Source: Paracoccaceae bacterium
Lineage (GTDB): Bacteria; Pseudomonadota; Alphaproteobacteria; Rhodobacterales; Rhodobacteraceae
Direction: 5' to 3'
DNA length: 49,630 nucleotides
Assembly: GCA_021647745.1 (NCBI GenBank)
Contig: JAKIUB010000021.1
Span: 1 to 49,630 of the forward strand
In this document: positions 41,240-49,607 of the stretch, piece after piece
Layout of the letters: every line of letters starts with the position of its first letter
Numbering within the stretch: position 1 is the stretch's first letter
Program-made: the position numbers and the translations under genes
The notes under the pieces: model-generated
The model's input: the letters and a program-made list of their open reading frames with translations, nothing else
Databases searched by the model: none
Told to the model about the DNA's origin: nothing

Positions 41240-41416
41240 CCCATTGCTGTTTTCAATAGAGTAGTCACCTTCTTCCAAACGAATTTGATGTCAATGAATC
41301 ATATTCGGTCAGCAGGAGCGAGCAAGCATTAGGTGCGATATTGAAGATCAGTGTGCGCGAAAAATAACAGCATCAAACGTGTGAAACCGTTGCAAATGTG
41401 TGCATATCTTAGATCG

Positions 41417-41449
41417 AAAACGGGGGATTACCATATTGCCGCCCGTTTA
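41417..41449 (-). terminator. intrinsic terminator of recA
   Basis: On the minus strand AAACGGG (complement of 41442-41448), overlapping the recA stop codon, pairs with CCCGTTT (complement of 41418-41424), followed by a U-run. The loop region has a few extra G-C contacts. Confidence 0.6.
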
Positions 41450-42505
41450 TTCTTCCAGCACCTCGTTTTCGGACCCATTAAAATCCAACCCATGCGCCGC
41501 GCGGATTTTATCTTCGATTTCGTGGGCGATATCGGGATGCTCTTTCAGGAAGGTTTTGGAGTTTTCCCGCCCCTGCCCAATACGCTCGTCGCCATAAGAG
41601 AACCATGAGCCGGCCTTGCCAACAAGGCCAAGCTTGACGCCCATATCCAGTATCTCGCCGGTTTTGGAAATGCCTTCGCCAAACATGATGTCAAACTCGA
41701 CCTGTTTGAACGGTGGCGCTACCTTGTTCTTAACAACCTTCACGCGGGTTGCATTACCAACCATCTCGTCGCGATCCTTCAACGAGCCGATCCGGCGGAT
41801 ATCCAGCCGCACAGAAGCATAAAACTTGAGCGCATTGCCGCCGGATGTAGTTTCCGGCGAGCCAAACATCACTCCGATTTTCATGCGGATCTGGTTGATG
41901 AAAATAACCATGCAATTCGAGCGGCTGATCGCACTGGTCAATTTGCGCATAGCCTGAGACATCAGCCGTGCTTGCGCACCCATCTGGTAATCGCCCATAT
42001 CGCCTTCCAGCTCGGCCTTGGGGGTGAGTGCTGCGACAGAATCAATCACCACCATCGAAACCGCACCCGAGCGTACCAATGTTTCTGTAATTTCGAGTGC
42101 CTGTTCGCCAGCATCCGGCTGCGAAATCAGCAGTTCATCCAGATCGACACCGAGGTTCTTGGCATATTTCGGATCAAGTGCATGCTCGGCATCGACAAAT
42201 GCACAAATACCGCCGAGCTTTTGCATTTCGGCGATCACATGCAGGGTTAGTGTGGTTTTTCCCGAGCTTTCAGGCCCATAAATTTCAATGATCCGCCCGC
42301 GTGGCAGCCCGCCAATACCCAGCGCGATATCCAGACCGATCGAGCCGGTTGAAACCGATTCAATATCAGAAATCGGGCTGTTTTGCCCGAGCTTCATGAT
42401 GGAGCCTTTGCCAAAATTTCGCTCAATCTGGCTCAGTGCGGATTCGAGTGCTTTGTTCTTGTCCATCGTGCGTTTACTACCTAAATCAAGAAGTGTTTCA
42501 GCCAT
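41447..42505 (-). CDS. recA: recombinase RecA
   Basis: 352 residues, one fewer than E. coli RecA. Walker A is GPESSGKT (77-84), followed by the ALDPKYAKNLGVD region, the L1/L2 loop segments GDYQMGAQARLMSQAMRKL and NQIRMKIGVMFGSPETTSGG. It forms filaments on single-stranded DNA for recombination and triggers LexA self-cleavage. The start MAETLLDLGSK is chosen because homologues begin similarly; an in-frame start at 42544 and another Met at 42466 are less likely. An SOS box and promoter lie upstream. Confidence 0.98.
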   Translation of the reverse strand: MAETLLDLGSKRTMDKNKALESALSQIERNFGKGSIMKLGQNSPISDIESVSTGSIGLDIALGIGGLPRGRIIEIYGPESSGKTTLTLHVIAEMQKLGGICAFVDAEHALDPKYAKNLGVDLDELLISQPDAGEQALEITETLVRSGAVSMVVIDSVAALTPKAELEGDMGDYQMGAQARLMSQAMRKLTSAISRSNCMVIFINQIRMKIGVMFGSPETTSGGNALKFYASVRLDIRRIGSLKDRDEMVGNATRVKVVKNKVAPPFKQVEFDIMFGEGISKTGEILDMGVKLGLVGKAGSWFSYGDERIGQGRENSKTFLKEHPDIAHEIEDKIRAAHGLDFNGSENEVLEE

Positions 42506-42554
42506 TTTACTATCCCTTATCCCATATCCCGCCCACCGGAGCAACGAGCGATGT

Positions 42555-42569
42555 GTTCCTAATATGTTC
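42555..42569. promoter_or_regulatory. alphaproteobacterial LexA (SOS) box of recA
   Basis: GTTC-N7-GTTC exactly (GTTC at 42555-42558 and 42566-42569), the direct-repeat LexA operator of alphaproteobacteria. It overlaps the 3' end of the predicted recA -10 element and lies 50 nt before the start codon, well placed to block transcription. Confidence 0.85.
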
Positions 42570-42596
42570 TATAGGACTATAACGGGAACATATCAA
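42568..42596 (-). promoter_or_regulatory. recA: candidate recA promoter
   Basis: On the minus strand TTGATA (complement of 42591-42596), a 17-bp spacer, then TATAGA (complement of 42568-42573), directly abutting the LexA box. Confidence 0.65.
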
Positions 42597-42905
42597 TTAA
42601 AATTTTATATGCTATTATTTACGCAAATTTGTTTAGGAAAGGTAAACGAATATATAATCCTCTCGGCCAGGTAGTGCTATAAGTAAGCGGTACCCACATT
42701 TTTGCTGTAATGCCCGCACTAAACTTTGTTTTTTACCCGTGCTGGATTTTTGCCCCTTTTTCGGGAAAGCAGGCTCTACAAATCTAGGGGCCGCTCAATG
42801 CCCCGGCATTCCTCAAAGCTGTTGAGCAAAAATAAAAGCGCTTTTCAGAATTTGGGGTGCATGCTACATTAGTCGGCAGTGTGTGCAACCGGAAGGCTTC
42901 TTTCT
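42597..42905. other. recA-CPBP intergenic region
   Basis: About 309 bp of A+T-rich sequence with no supported gene. It holds GTTTA / TAAAC dyads near 42635, a nested inverted repeat GCTCAA (42793-42798) / TTGAGC (42822-42827), and a 12-bp palindrome AAAAGCGCTTTT (42834-42845). A possible promoter for the CPBP gene is TTGAGC (42822-42827), an 18-bp spacer, then CAGAAT (42846-42851). Confidence 0.4.
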
Positions 42906-43733
42906 ATGCAGATCATCACTTATTTAAAAAACCGGCCACTGCGGGTCGGCATGTTGCTTATGGCGGCGTATTTTTTCTATTTTATCTGGCCTGATGCCTT
43001 TGGCCCGAATTCCTTTGGGCGCGGCACCGGGATCAATTCCGCAGCTGACCTGAACGATAAATTGCTTTCTGAAATCGGACTGGCTGCCAGCGTGCTTTTT
43101 GTCATCGGCCTCTTTGGTTGGTGGAGGGCCTGCGGTTTTACGCTGAAATTCCACAAAGGCGGGATGAAATTTGCTCTGCCGCCGCTGATCTTCACCACGT
43201 TCATTCTTATTTTTGCCGTGATAACTGCCAGTGACGGCGATCAGACTATTATATCGCTTATCGGCGTTGGGCCGCTGCTTACAATGTTGGTCGTGTCGAT
43301 GCTTATCGGTGTCTTTGAGGAATCTTTGTTTCGCGGCATCGTGTTCATAGGCTGGAACAAAAAATATGGCCCATTTGTTGCGTTATTGGCTTCTTCACTG
43401 GTTTTTGGTGTATTTCACTTTATCAACTGGGCCACGGGGCAGCCTTTTGGCGAGACTTTCTGGCAGGTGGTCCATGCATTTTTCCTGGGTATAATGTATG
43501 CGGCACTCTGGCTTCGTATCGGGTCCATCTATCCGGTCATCTTCCTGCACGGGTTCTGGGATGCCACGGTTACCATCATGTCCGAGGCGACGGGAGCAGC
43601 CTTGGCAACCATGCCGACAGTAGCCTCCGGTGATGGTATCTCGATTGTCCAGGTTCTATTTTTCTCGCTAGAGCCTGCCTACGGTCTGTTTGTTCTCTGG
43701 CGCTGGAATATTTGGCGAAAACGAAAAGAGTAG
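42906..43733 (+). CDS. CPBP family intramembrane glutamic endopeptidase
   Basis: 275 residues with about seven to eight membrane helices. The CPBP (CaaX protease/bacteriocin-processing, Abi) motifs are complete: FEESLFRG with Glu138, Glu139 and Arg143; FGVFHFIN with His171; and LHGFWDA with His215 and Asp219. Such proteins cleave substrates within the membrane; in bacteria they process peptides, give bacteriocin self-immunity or have unknown roles. The ATG at 42906 lies 9 nt after GGAAGG; a GTG at 42879 would add nine non-hydrophobic residues. The next gene, an unrecognised membrane-anchored protein, starts 134 bp downstream on the same strand. Confidence 0.88.
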   Translation: MQIITYLKNRPLRVGMLLMAAYFFYFIWPDAFGPNSFGRGTGINSAADLNDKLLSEIGLAASVLFVIGLFGWWRACGFTLKFHKGGMKFALPPLIFTTFILIFAVITASDGDQTIISLIGVGPLLTMLVVSMLIGVFEESLFRGIVFIGWNKKYGPFVALLASSLVFGVFHFINWATGQPFGETFWQVVHAFFLGIMYAALWLRIGSIYPVIFLHGFWDATVTIMSEATGAALATMPTVASGDGISIVQVLFFSLEPAYGLFVLWRWNIWRKRKE

Positions 43734-43867
43734 CTGTAGGGCGGCTTGAATATCCGGTGCGCGATGGCTTTTTTTGTAGTGCCGGCTTTCGCCGCAAGGC
43801 TTTCAACCCGGGCCTTTCGCTCTATAAGCATGGTTGATCGAGGCGGTCACGAAACAGGTAAAGCAAC

Positions 43868-44935
43868 ATGAATAATACAGCTCTGATTGTGGCCGGAATT
43901 ATTGTGGCAGTCATCATTGTGGTCTTGTTGGTGCCGCAGACGAGATTTTTGCTACTGGGCCTTCCTACCGAGCGATTGCAGGGCTATATCCTGAAACCTC
44001 AAAGCCGCACACAAGAAAACATGGACCCGAAAACCGTAGAGGCCATGTTGCTGGCCGCTGGTCTGAGCGCTGAACCCCTGTTGGGGGATACCGGCGTGTC
44101 GGGGCACATGGCCAGGCTGCAAGCCGGAGAGGTAACACCGGAAACCTTGGCGGAATATGCCGACGGGCTTGTCGCTTTGAGCAAAACCACCTCAGCCCTT
44201 GGTTACCCTATACCGGTGCCGTTCTGGGATGTGGATACGGACCAGTTACTGCGTGACGGCTGGACATCCTACCGCATCGTTGCGGCTCTCAATACCCCCA
44301 GAGGCGCGCCATATGTGACAGCGCTGGGAACGGCCTACACCCGGTTTTATAGCTTCAAAACCCAACCAGAGGGTGGCTCGGATACTGCGCTGGATACGGC
44401 CCTTGATCTATTTCAGCCGGTGATCGCACTGATGGAAACAAAAGCGCTAAGTGAGCAGATCGAGCAATCCCCCTACATCAAAAACCGTGAACAGGCGGTG
44501 CTTTATTTCTGGCAGGATTTGGTAGCGGGCACCTCGCGGCGCAATCCTCTGACGCAGCAAAAGCTGTTTGACCACGGCTTCGCCACCCGGTTCCACATGG
44601 GCACGATCTGGCAATATGAAACCGGCAAGGCGCAGGAAAATGCGGATATCTGGGGGGTTTCGGGTTTTGCCCCTGAATTTGTTGGCCCGCCGGAAAACAA
44701 CAATCAGGTTGAACATATGTCGATCAGTCTGGTGGTGCAGGCATTGCTGGGAGAGCCACTGTCGATATTGGCCGCCTTCGAAAAAATGGAACAGTGGACG
44801 GGAATGGCTGACGCCAGCGAAGCCGCTGCCGATATGGCGCTGAATGCAGCCATTAACAAGGTGTTCATTCCGGCCTATGAAAAGGATACCCTGCTGGCTA
44901 TCGAGGCGCTGCGCGATTACCTGCGCGATGATTGA
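43868..44935 (+). CDS. unrecognised membrane-anchored protein, 355 residues
   Basis: I do not recognise this family. Residues 5-33 form a single hydrophobic helix (TALIVAGIIVAVIIVVLLVP), leaving about 320 soluble residues that are probably outside the membrane. The soluble part is mostly helical, with Trp/Tyr-rich patches (PVPFWDVDTDQLLRDGWTSY, then VLYFWQDLVAG) and a conserved-looking NNNQVEHMSISLVVQALLG near 276-294. No enzyme motif is visible, and only one cysteine-free core is present, which suits a periplasmic setting. Codon use matches the genome, so it is not obviously foreign. It follows the CPBP protease gene on the same strand with a 134-bp gap. A functional link to the protease is speculation. 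Confidence 0.8.
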   Translation: MNNTALIVAGIIVAVIIVVLLVPQTRFLLLGLPTERLQGYILKPQSRTQENMDPKTVEAMLLAAGLSAEPLLGDTGVSGHMARLQAGEVTPETLAEYADGLVALSKTTSALGYPIPVPFWDVDTDQLLRDGWTSYRIVAALNTPRGAPYVTALGTAYTRFYSFKTQPEGGSDTALDTALDLFQPVIALMETKALSEQIEQSPYIKNREQAVLYFWQDLVAGTSRRNPLTQQKLFDHGFATRFHMGTIWQYETGKAQENADIWGVSGFAPEFVGPPENNNQVEHMSISLVVQALLGEPLSILAAFEKMEQWTGMADASEAAADMALNAAINKVFIPAYEKDTLLAIEALRDYLRDD

Positions 44936-45207
44936 CTTGACCGGAAAACCTGACGGCAGGATGGAAGTGTAAACTACGGGCATTTTAGGCGTATATACCG
45001 GCTCTGATTCTACTATAGACGCGCGCTTCGACTTGCATCTCTGCCCTCGTTCTGTTTAAACCGGTATCGGGTTCGAGCGAGTTTACTCAAGGGGGCTGTA
45101 GGTTTTTTAGATTCAAGCTATAGTTGACTTAGTGATGGGAATACCTAGCTATCTAATAGCCATGCTCAGAAGGACAGGGCACAAAGTGTCTCGCCAGAAA
45201 GAAAAAT

Positions 45208-47079
45208 ATGAATAGCTGGTTGAACAACTTGAGCCGATTCTGGAAGCGTTTCATTTTGCTATTGGCAATACTGGCACTGGTCGGCATCGCCCAGATGATA
45301 TCTTGGTGGTTGCGCTTTGGCGGAATATACGTGCCGGGAATATCGTCAGGCCTGTGGGTTATGCTTGGTATTATGCAGCTCTCTGCATTCATTCTGGTTT
45401 TTTCCATGAATGTCCACGGCATTAAAGTAAACTCGCTTGGCAACCGGAGCATTGTGTATTTAGGCGCGTTTTCCGGCATTCTCGGCCTTATCGGGGTTGC
45501 TGCCAATTTTTCATTTGATCTGGGCGTGCCAAGGACTATTCCCCTGATATTTTCGTTTGTGCTGTTTTTTCTGCTCAGCACCATGTTTCTGGGGGGAAAT
45601 GCTGTATTGAAATGGCTGCGCATGCAGACATACAGTGTGTCTCCGGTGGCGGTTTATGGCGCCGGTGCGGCGGGTATTCAGCTGATTTCCGCACTGGAAG
45701 AATCTCGCGAAATCAAACCTGCGGCGATTGTTGATGATAGCTCCAACCTGCAAGGCGTGATTATTTCAGGGCTGACAGTCAAAAGCCCGTCCTGTTTGGC
45801 GGATATGGTTAAATCAGGCAAAATCAAAAAGGTTTTGCTGGCGATGCCTTCCGTGTCTCCCCAGAAAAAACAGAAAATTATTGCAAGCCTGAGCCAGCTT
45901 GGATGCGAGGTGCAGAGCTTGCCGAGCTATATAGACCTGATCAGCGGAGAGGGGCTGCTGGAGAGCCTGCAACCTGTGCAGATGGAGGATCTTCTCGGGC
46001 GCGAGGGTATCGACATCAATATACCGGGTGTGGCCAATGCCTATAAAAGCCGCGTTGTTATGGTGACGGGTGCCGGTGGCTCCATTGGTTCCGAACTCTG
46101 CCGCCAGATACTGACCGCCGAGCCGCACAAACTTGTATTATTCGAGATGACCGAACACGCTCTTTACACTATTGACCGCGAGCTTGGAATGCTGGCGCAG
46201 GATAGCGGTATCGAAGTGGTGCCGGTGCTTGGCTCGGTCACCGATGCAAAGCTGGTGGCCGAGACCATGAAAGAACACGGGGTCAATCTGGTGCTACATG
46301 CGGCGGCATATAAGCACGTTCCCCTGATCGAGGCGCATGTTCTGGAAGGGGTGCGCAACAATGTGCTGGGCACCAAGGCCGTGGCCGAGGCCGCTTTGGC
46401 GGCAAATATCGAACGCTTCATTCTGATCTCCACCGATAAGGCCGTGCGTCCGACTAACATTATGGGCGCGACAAAACGGCTGTCCGAGCTTGTGATTCAG
46501 GATATCCAGACCCGAAGTAAAGGCACAAGGTTTGCCATGGTCAGGTTTGGTAATGTTCTTGACTCCTCTGGCTCCGTTATCCCCCTGTTTCGCGAACAAA
46601 TTGCTGCCGGCGGACCCATAACCCTGACCCACAATGATGTCACACGGTACTTCATGACCATCCCCGAAGCCTCAAGGCTGGTGTTGCTGGCCGGTTCATT
46701 TTCCGAAGGCGGAGATGTGTTTGTGCTGGATATGGGCAAGCCGGTGCGCATTGCCGATATGGCGCGCCGGTTGATCGAGCTGTCAGGGCTTACGGTCAGG
46801 GACGAGGCAAACCCGGAAGGGAATATCGAGATTATAACCACCGGTATGCGCCCCGGAGAAAAACTCTATGAAGAGCTGCTGATTGGTGAAAATATCCTGC
46901 CGACCCCGCACAAAAAAATATTGCGGGCCGAAGAGCATATGCTTTCGCAGCTCGAAATGGCTGATGCCTTGCGCGGGCTTGAGCAGGCGCTAGACACGCG
47001 CGATGTTGAAGCGGCCCGCCGGCTGATTGCCCGCTGGGTCAAGGGCTATCATAGCGTAGATTACGGAGATGTCGCATGA
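45208..47079 (+). CDS. membrane-bound UDP-sugar 4,6-dehydratase (PglF/CapD/WbpM family)
   Basis: 623 residues. Four N-terminal membrane helices (about 12-34, 46-66, 80-100, 110-130) precede a first Rossmann region (VAVYGAGAAGIQLISALEES, about 147-166) and the catalytic short-chain dehydrogenase domain with VTGAGGSIGS (286-295), STDK (408-411) and MGATK (Met419 to Lys423). The replacement of the usual catalytic Tyr by Met is the mark of the PglF/WbpM group. It converts UDP-GlcNAc to the 4-keto-6-deoxy sugar. It heads a coupled four-gene run; the next start overlaps its stop (ATGA). Confidence 0.92.
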   Translation: MNSWLNNLSRFWKRFILLLAILALVGIAQMISWWLRFGGIYVPGISSGLWVMLGIMQLSAFILVFSMNVHGIKVNSLGNRSIVYLGAFSGILGLIGVAANFSFDLGVPRTIPLIFSFVLFFLLSTMFLGGNAVLKWLRMQTYSVSPVAVYGAGAAGIQLISALEESREIKPAAIVDDSSNLQGVIISGLTVKSPSCLADMVKSGKIKKVLLAMPSVSPQKKQKIIASLSQLGCEVQSLPSYIDLISGEGLLESLQPVQMEDLLGREGIDINIPGVANAYKSRVVMVTGAGGSIGSELCRQILTAEPHKLVLFEMTEHALYTIDRELGMLAQDSGIEVVPVLGSVTDAKLVAETMKEHGVNLVLHAAAYKHVPLIEAHVLEGVRNNVLGTKAVAEAALAANIERFILISTDKAVRPTNIMGATKRLSELVIQDIQTRSKGTRFAMVRFGNVLDSSGSVIPLFREQIAAGGPITLTHNDVTRYFMTIPEASRLVLLAGSFSEGGDVFVLDMGKPVRIADMARRLIELSGLTVRDEANPEGNIEIITTGMRPGEKLYEELLIGENILPTPHKKILRAEEHMLSQLEMADALRGLEQALDTRDVEAARRLIARWVKGYHSVDYGDVA

Positions 47080-47684
47080 TAAAGCGCCTGATGGATATTG
47101 CCGGAAGCTTGTCGGGGTTGCTGGTTTTCTCACCTGTTTTGCTTGTGTTGGCCTTGATGATCCGGCGCGATATGGGCGCACCGGTGCTGTTTCGCCAAAT
47201 CCGCCCGGGCAAAGATGGGCAACCCTTTAAAATGGTGAAGTTCCGCTCCATGCGCAACGCCAACGGGCCAAACGGCACGCTGCTACCTGATGCAGAGCGG
47301 GTCACGGCACTGGGTCGGCGGCTGCGCGGCAGTTCGCTGGATGAGCTGCCGGCGCTGTGGAATGTGCTCAAGGGCGAGATGAGCCTTGTCGGCCCGCGCC
47401 CTTTGCTGGTGGAATACCTGCCGCTTTATTCTGCCGAGCAATTACGCCGCCATCAAGTAAAGCCGGGGATTACCGGCTGGGCACAGGTGAACGGGCGCAA
47501 CGCGATAAGCTGGGAAAAGAAATTTGAGCTGGATGTGTGGTATGTGGATAACCGGAGCCTCTGGCTGGACATGAAAATACTGGCATTGACGGTGAAAAAG
47601 GTGTTGGTGCGTGAAGGTATTTCTGCCGCTGGCGAGGAGACAATGCCCAAGTTCACCGGCTCGGCGAGCAGGTCTGGTTCATGA
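47076..47684 (+). CDS. initiating phosphoglycosyl transferase (PglC-like)
   Basis: 202 residues, the small monotopic type. One re-entrant membrane helix with the Ser-Pro break (Ser19-Pro20) is followed by KMVKFRSMR, the catalytic Asp-Glu pair (Asp89-Glu90 in SSLDELPAL), and MSLVGPRPLL, WAQVNGRNAISW. It moves a sugar-1-phosphate from a UDP-sugar to undecaprenyl phosphate on the cytoplasmic face. PglC uses UDP-diacetylbacillosamine, which its neighbours here could make. The stop overlaps the next start. Confidence 0.92.
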   Translation: MIKRLMDIAGSLSGLLVFSPVLLVLALMIRRDMGAPVLFRQIRPGKDGQPFKMVKFRSMRNANGPNGTLLPDAERVTALGRRLRGSSLDELPALWNVLKGEMSLVGPRPLLVEYLPLYSAEQLRRHQVKPGITGWAQVNGRNAISWEKKFELDVWYVDNRSLWLDMKILALTVKKVLVREGISAAGEETMPKFTGSASRSGS

Positions 47685-48286
47685 AAAGCCTGGTTATTAT
47701 CGGGGCAGGCGGCCATGGAAGGGTTGTCGCGGATACTGCCGAATCTGCTGGGTATGAGCACATCACCTTCCTTGATGATACTTTTCCGGAAAAAACAAAA
47801 AATGGCGCATGGCCGGTCGATGGAAAAATACCGACTATACTTGGCGGCGCGCCGCTTTTTCTAGCTTTAGGCCACAACCATACACGCAGCCGCCTTTGGT
47901 CCGAACTAAATCTGGCTGATAGCCCGGTTTTATGCCATCCAGCCGCAGTTGTTTCACGGTACGCAGTATTGGGTGCAGGAACATTGGTTGTTGCCGGCTC
48001 GGTTGTAAATTTCGGGGCTGAAATTGGCAGAGGTGCAATATTGAATACAGGTTGCAGTGTCGACCATGATTGCCGGATTGGCGAATTTGTCCATATATCG
48101 CCCGGCGCGCGCCTTGCGGGGAATGTAACCGTCGGCGCCCGCAGCTGGGTTGGCATCGGTGCGATTATACGGGAAGGTATTACAATCGGGGCCGATGTTA
48201 CAATCGGGGCCGGAGCCGTGGTAATACGAAATGTGCCAGACGGGCAGACGGTTGTTGGCGCACCTGCAAAGATATTGGAAAGATGA
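47681..48286 (+). CDS. sugar O/N-acetyltransferase (PglD/NeuD family)
   Basis: 201 residues. The N-terminal small Rossmann-like part has VIIGAGGHGRVVADTAES; the rest is a left-handed beta-helix of hexapeptide repeats. His129 in CSVDHDCRIG is the catalytic His expected in PglD, and acetyl-CoA contacts should come from VGIGAIIREGITIGADV. PglD acetylates the 4-amino group of UDP-4-amino-sugar to finish UDP-diacetylbacillosamine. It is coupled to the PglC-like gene (ATGA), and the aminotransferase gene starts 4 nt after its stop. Confidence 0.9.
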   Translation: MKSLVIIGAGGHGRVVADTAESAGYEHITFLDDTFPEKTKNGAWPVDGKIPTILGGAPLFLALGHNHTRSRLWSELNLADSPVLCHPAAVVSRYAVLGAGTLVVAGSVVNFGAEIGRGAILNTGCSVDHDCRIGEFVHISPGARLAGNVTVGARSWVGIGAIIREGITIGADVTIGAGAVVIRNVPDGQTVVGAPAKILER

Positions 48287-48290
48287 TGCG

Positions 48291-49475
48291 ATGCTGAATG
48301 GACCCTTCGCCCCTTGGCCAAGTTTTTCCGAGGAAGAAGTTGCGGCGGTGTCGCGCGTGCTGCGCTCGGGCAAGGTGAATTACTGGACCGGCGAAGAAGG
48401 GCGGCAGTTCGAGCAGGAATTTGCCGAATTTGCCGGAACCCGCCATGGTATTGCGCTTGCTAACGGCACGGTAGCGCTTGATCTGGCGCTGCATGGCTTG
48501 GGGATAGGGGCCCATAATGGCGGAGACCCGCGCGACGAGGTGATCGTAACCCCGCGCAGCTTCATGGCTTCGGTTTCGGCGGTGGTCAATGCCGGCGCCC
48601 GTCCGGTATTTGCCGATGTGGATCGCGACAGCCAGAACATCACTCCCGAAACAGCGGCAGCGGTAACGGGCGCGCATACAAGAGCGATACTTTGCGTGCA
48701 TCTGGCAGGCTGGCCCTGCGATATGGATGGCTTCAAGGCATTGGTGCAAGGGCGCGATATCAAGCTGATCGAGGATTGCGCGCAGGCCCATGGCGCAAAA
48801 TACAAAGGCCAGCCGGTGGGCGGGCTTGGCGATGTGGCCGCGTGGTCCTTTTGTCAGGACAAGATCATGACAACCGGTGGCGAGGGGGGCATGGTTACCT
48901 GCAATGATACCGGTTTGTGGAAACGCATGTGGGCCTACAAAGACCACGGCAAAAGCTGGGAGGCGGTCTATGAGCGCCAGCACGACAAAGGGTTTCGGTG
49001 GCTGCACGAGAGCTTTGGCACCAATTTCAGAATGACCGAAATGCAGGCGGCAATCGGGCGCATCCAGCTGGAGAAGATGGAGGGCTGGCATGTGCAACGC
49101 CTGAAAAATGCGGAGGGCTTGCGCGAGATGTTGCAGGCGTTTTCGTCGTATATTCGTGTGCCAAAACCCAATGAACAACACGCCTATTACAAGTTTTACG
49201 CTTTTGTGAAGCCACATGATTTACCCGGGGGCTTGAGCCGCGATATTCTGGTAGAGGCGTTTAACGCTATGGGTTTACCGTGCTTCCAAGGGTCTTGCTC
49301 CGAGATTTATAACGAGAAAGCGTTTGATAATACTGGCCTGCGACCCCAAACTCCCTTGAAAGCAGCGCAGGAGCTGGGCCAAACCAGCCTGATGTTTTTA
49401 ACCCACCCCGGCGTGCAAAAGGTTTCCGTTACACCGGAAATGCTTCGCCGGTTTATAGATACACGCCCCGCGTAA
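48291..49475 (+). CDS. DegT/DnrJ/EryC1 family sugar aminotransferase (PglE-like)
   Basis: 394 residues of fold type I. The PLP lysine is Lys191 in SFCQDKIMTTGGEGGM; Asp162 and Gln165 of IEDCAQAHGA contact the cofactor. It transfers an amino group from glutamate to the 4-keto carbon of a nucleotide-linked sugar. In the run PglF-PglC-PglD-PglE this matches the bacillosamine route. The SFCQDK wording differs from the SFNGNK/SFFGNK of the Campylobacter and perosamine enzymes, so another amino sugar is possible. The ATG at 48291 is used; a frame from 48231 runs into the previous gene. It is the last gene in the window. Confidence 0.9.
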   Translation: MLNGPFAPWPSFSEEEVAAVSRVLRSGKVNYWTGEEGRQFEQEFAEFAGTRHGIALANGTVALDLALHGLGIGAHNGGDPRDEVIVTPRSFMASVSAVVNAGARPVFADVDRDSQNITPETAAAVTGAHTRAILCVHLAGWPCDMDGFKALVQGRDIKLIEDCAQAHGAKYKGQPVGGLGDVAAWSFCQDKIMTTGGEGGMVTCNDTGLWKRMWAYKDHGKSWEAVYERQHDKGFRWLHESFGTNFRMTEMQAAIGRIQLEKMEGWHVQRLKNAEGLREMLQAFSSYIRVPKPNEQHAYYKFYAFVKPHDLPGGLSRDILVEAFNAMGLPCFQGSCSEIYNEKAFDNTGLRPQTPLKAAQELGQTSLMFLTHPGVQKVSVTPEMLRRFIDTRPA

Positions 49476-49506
49476 TCGATGCGCAAGGTTAAACCGGTTG
49501 CGGGAG

Positions 49507-49548
49507 GTATTTTTGCTTTGCTTGCGAGGTCAAGCGACGTAAAATACT
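49507..49548. repeat. long imperfect hairpin after the glycan genes
   Basis: GTATTTT and AAAATAC (ending 49547) at the base, and GCTTG / CAAGC near the top, fold into a stem of roughly 17 pairs with a CGAGGT loop and a few mismatches. No U-run follows. It may be a transcript end, a small RNA element, or a repeat family member. Confidence 0.4.
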
Positions 49549-49607
49549 GAAACCTGACCAATACAATACTCCTGGATAAAATCGCGCGAGTCAGAAAAGC
49601 TTGATCG

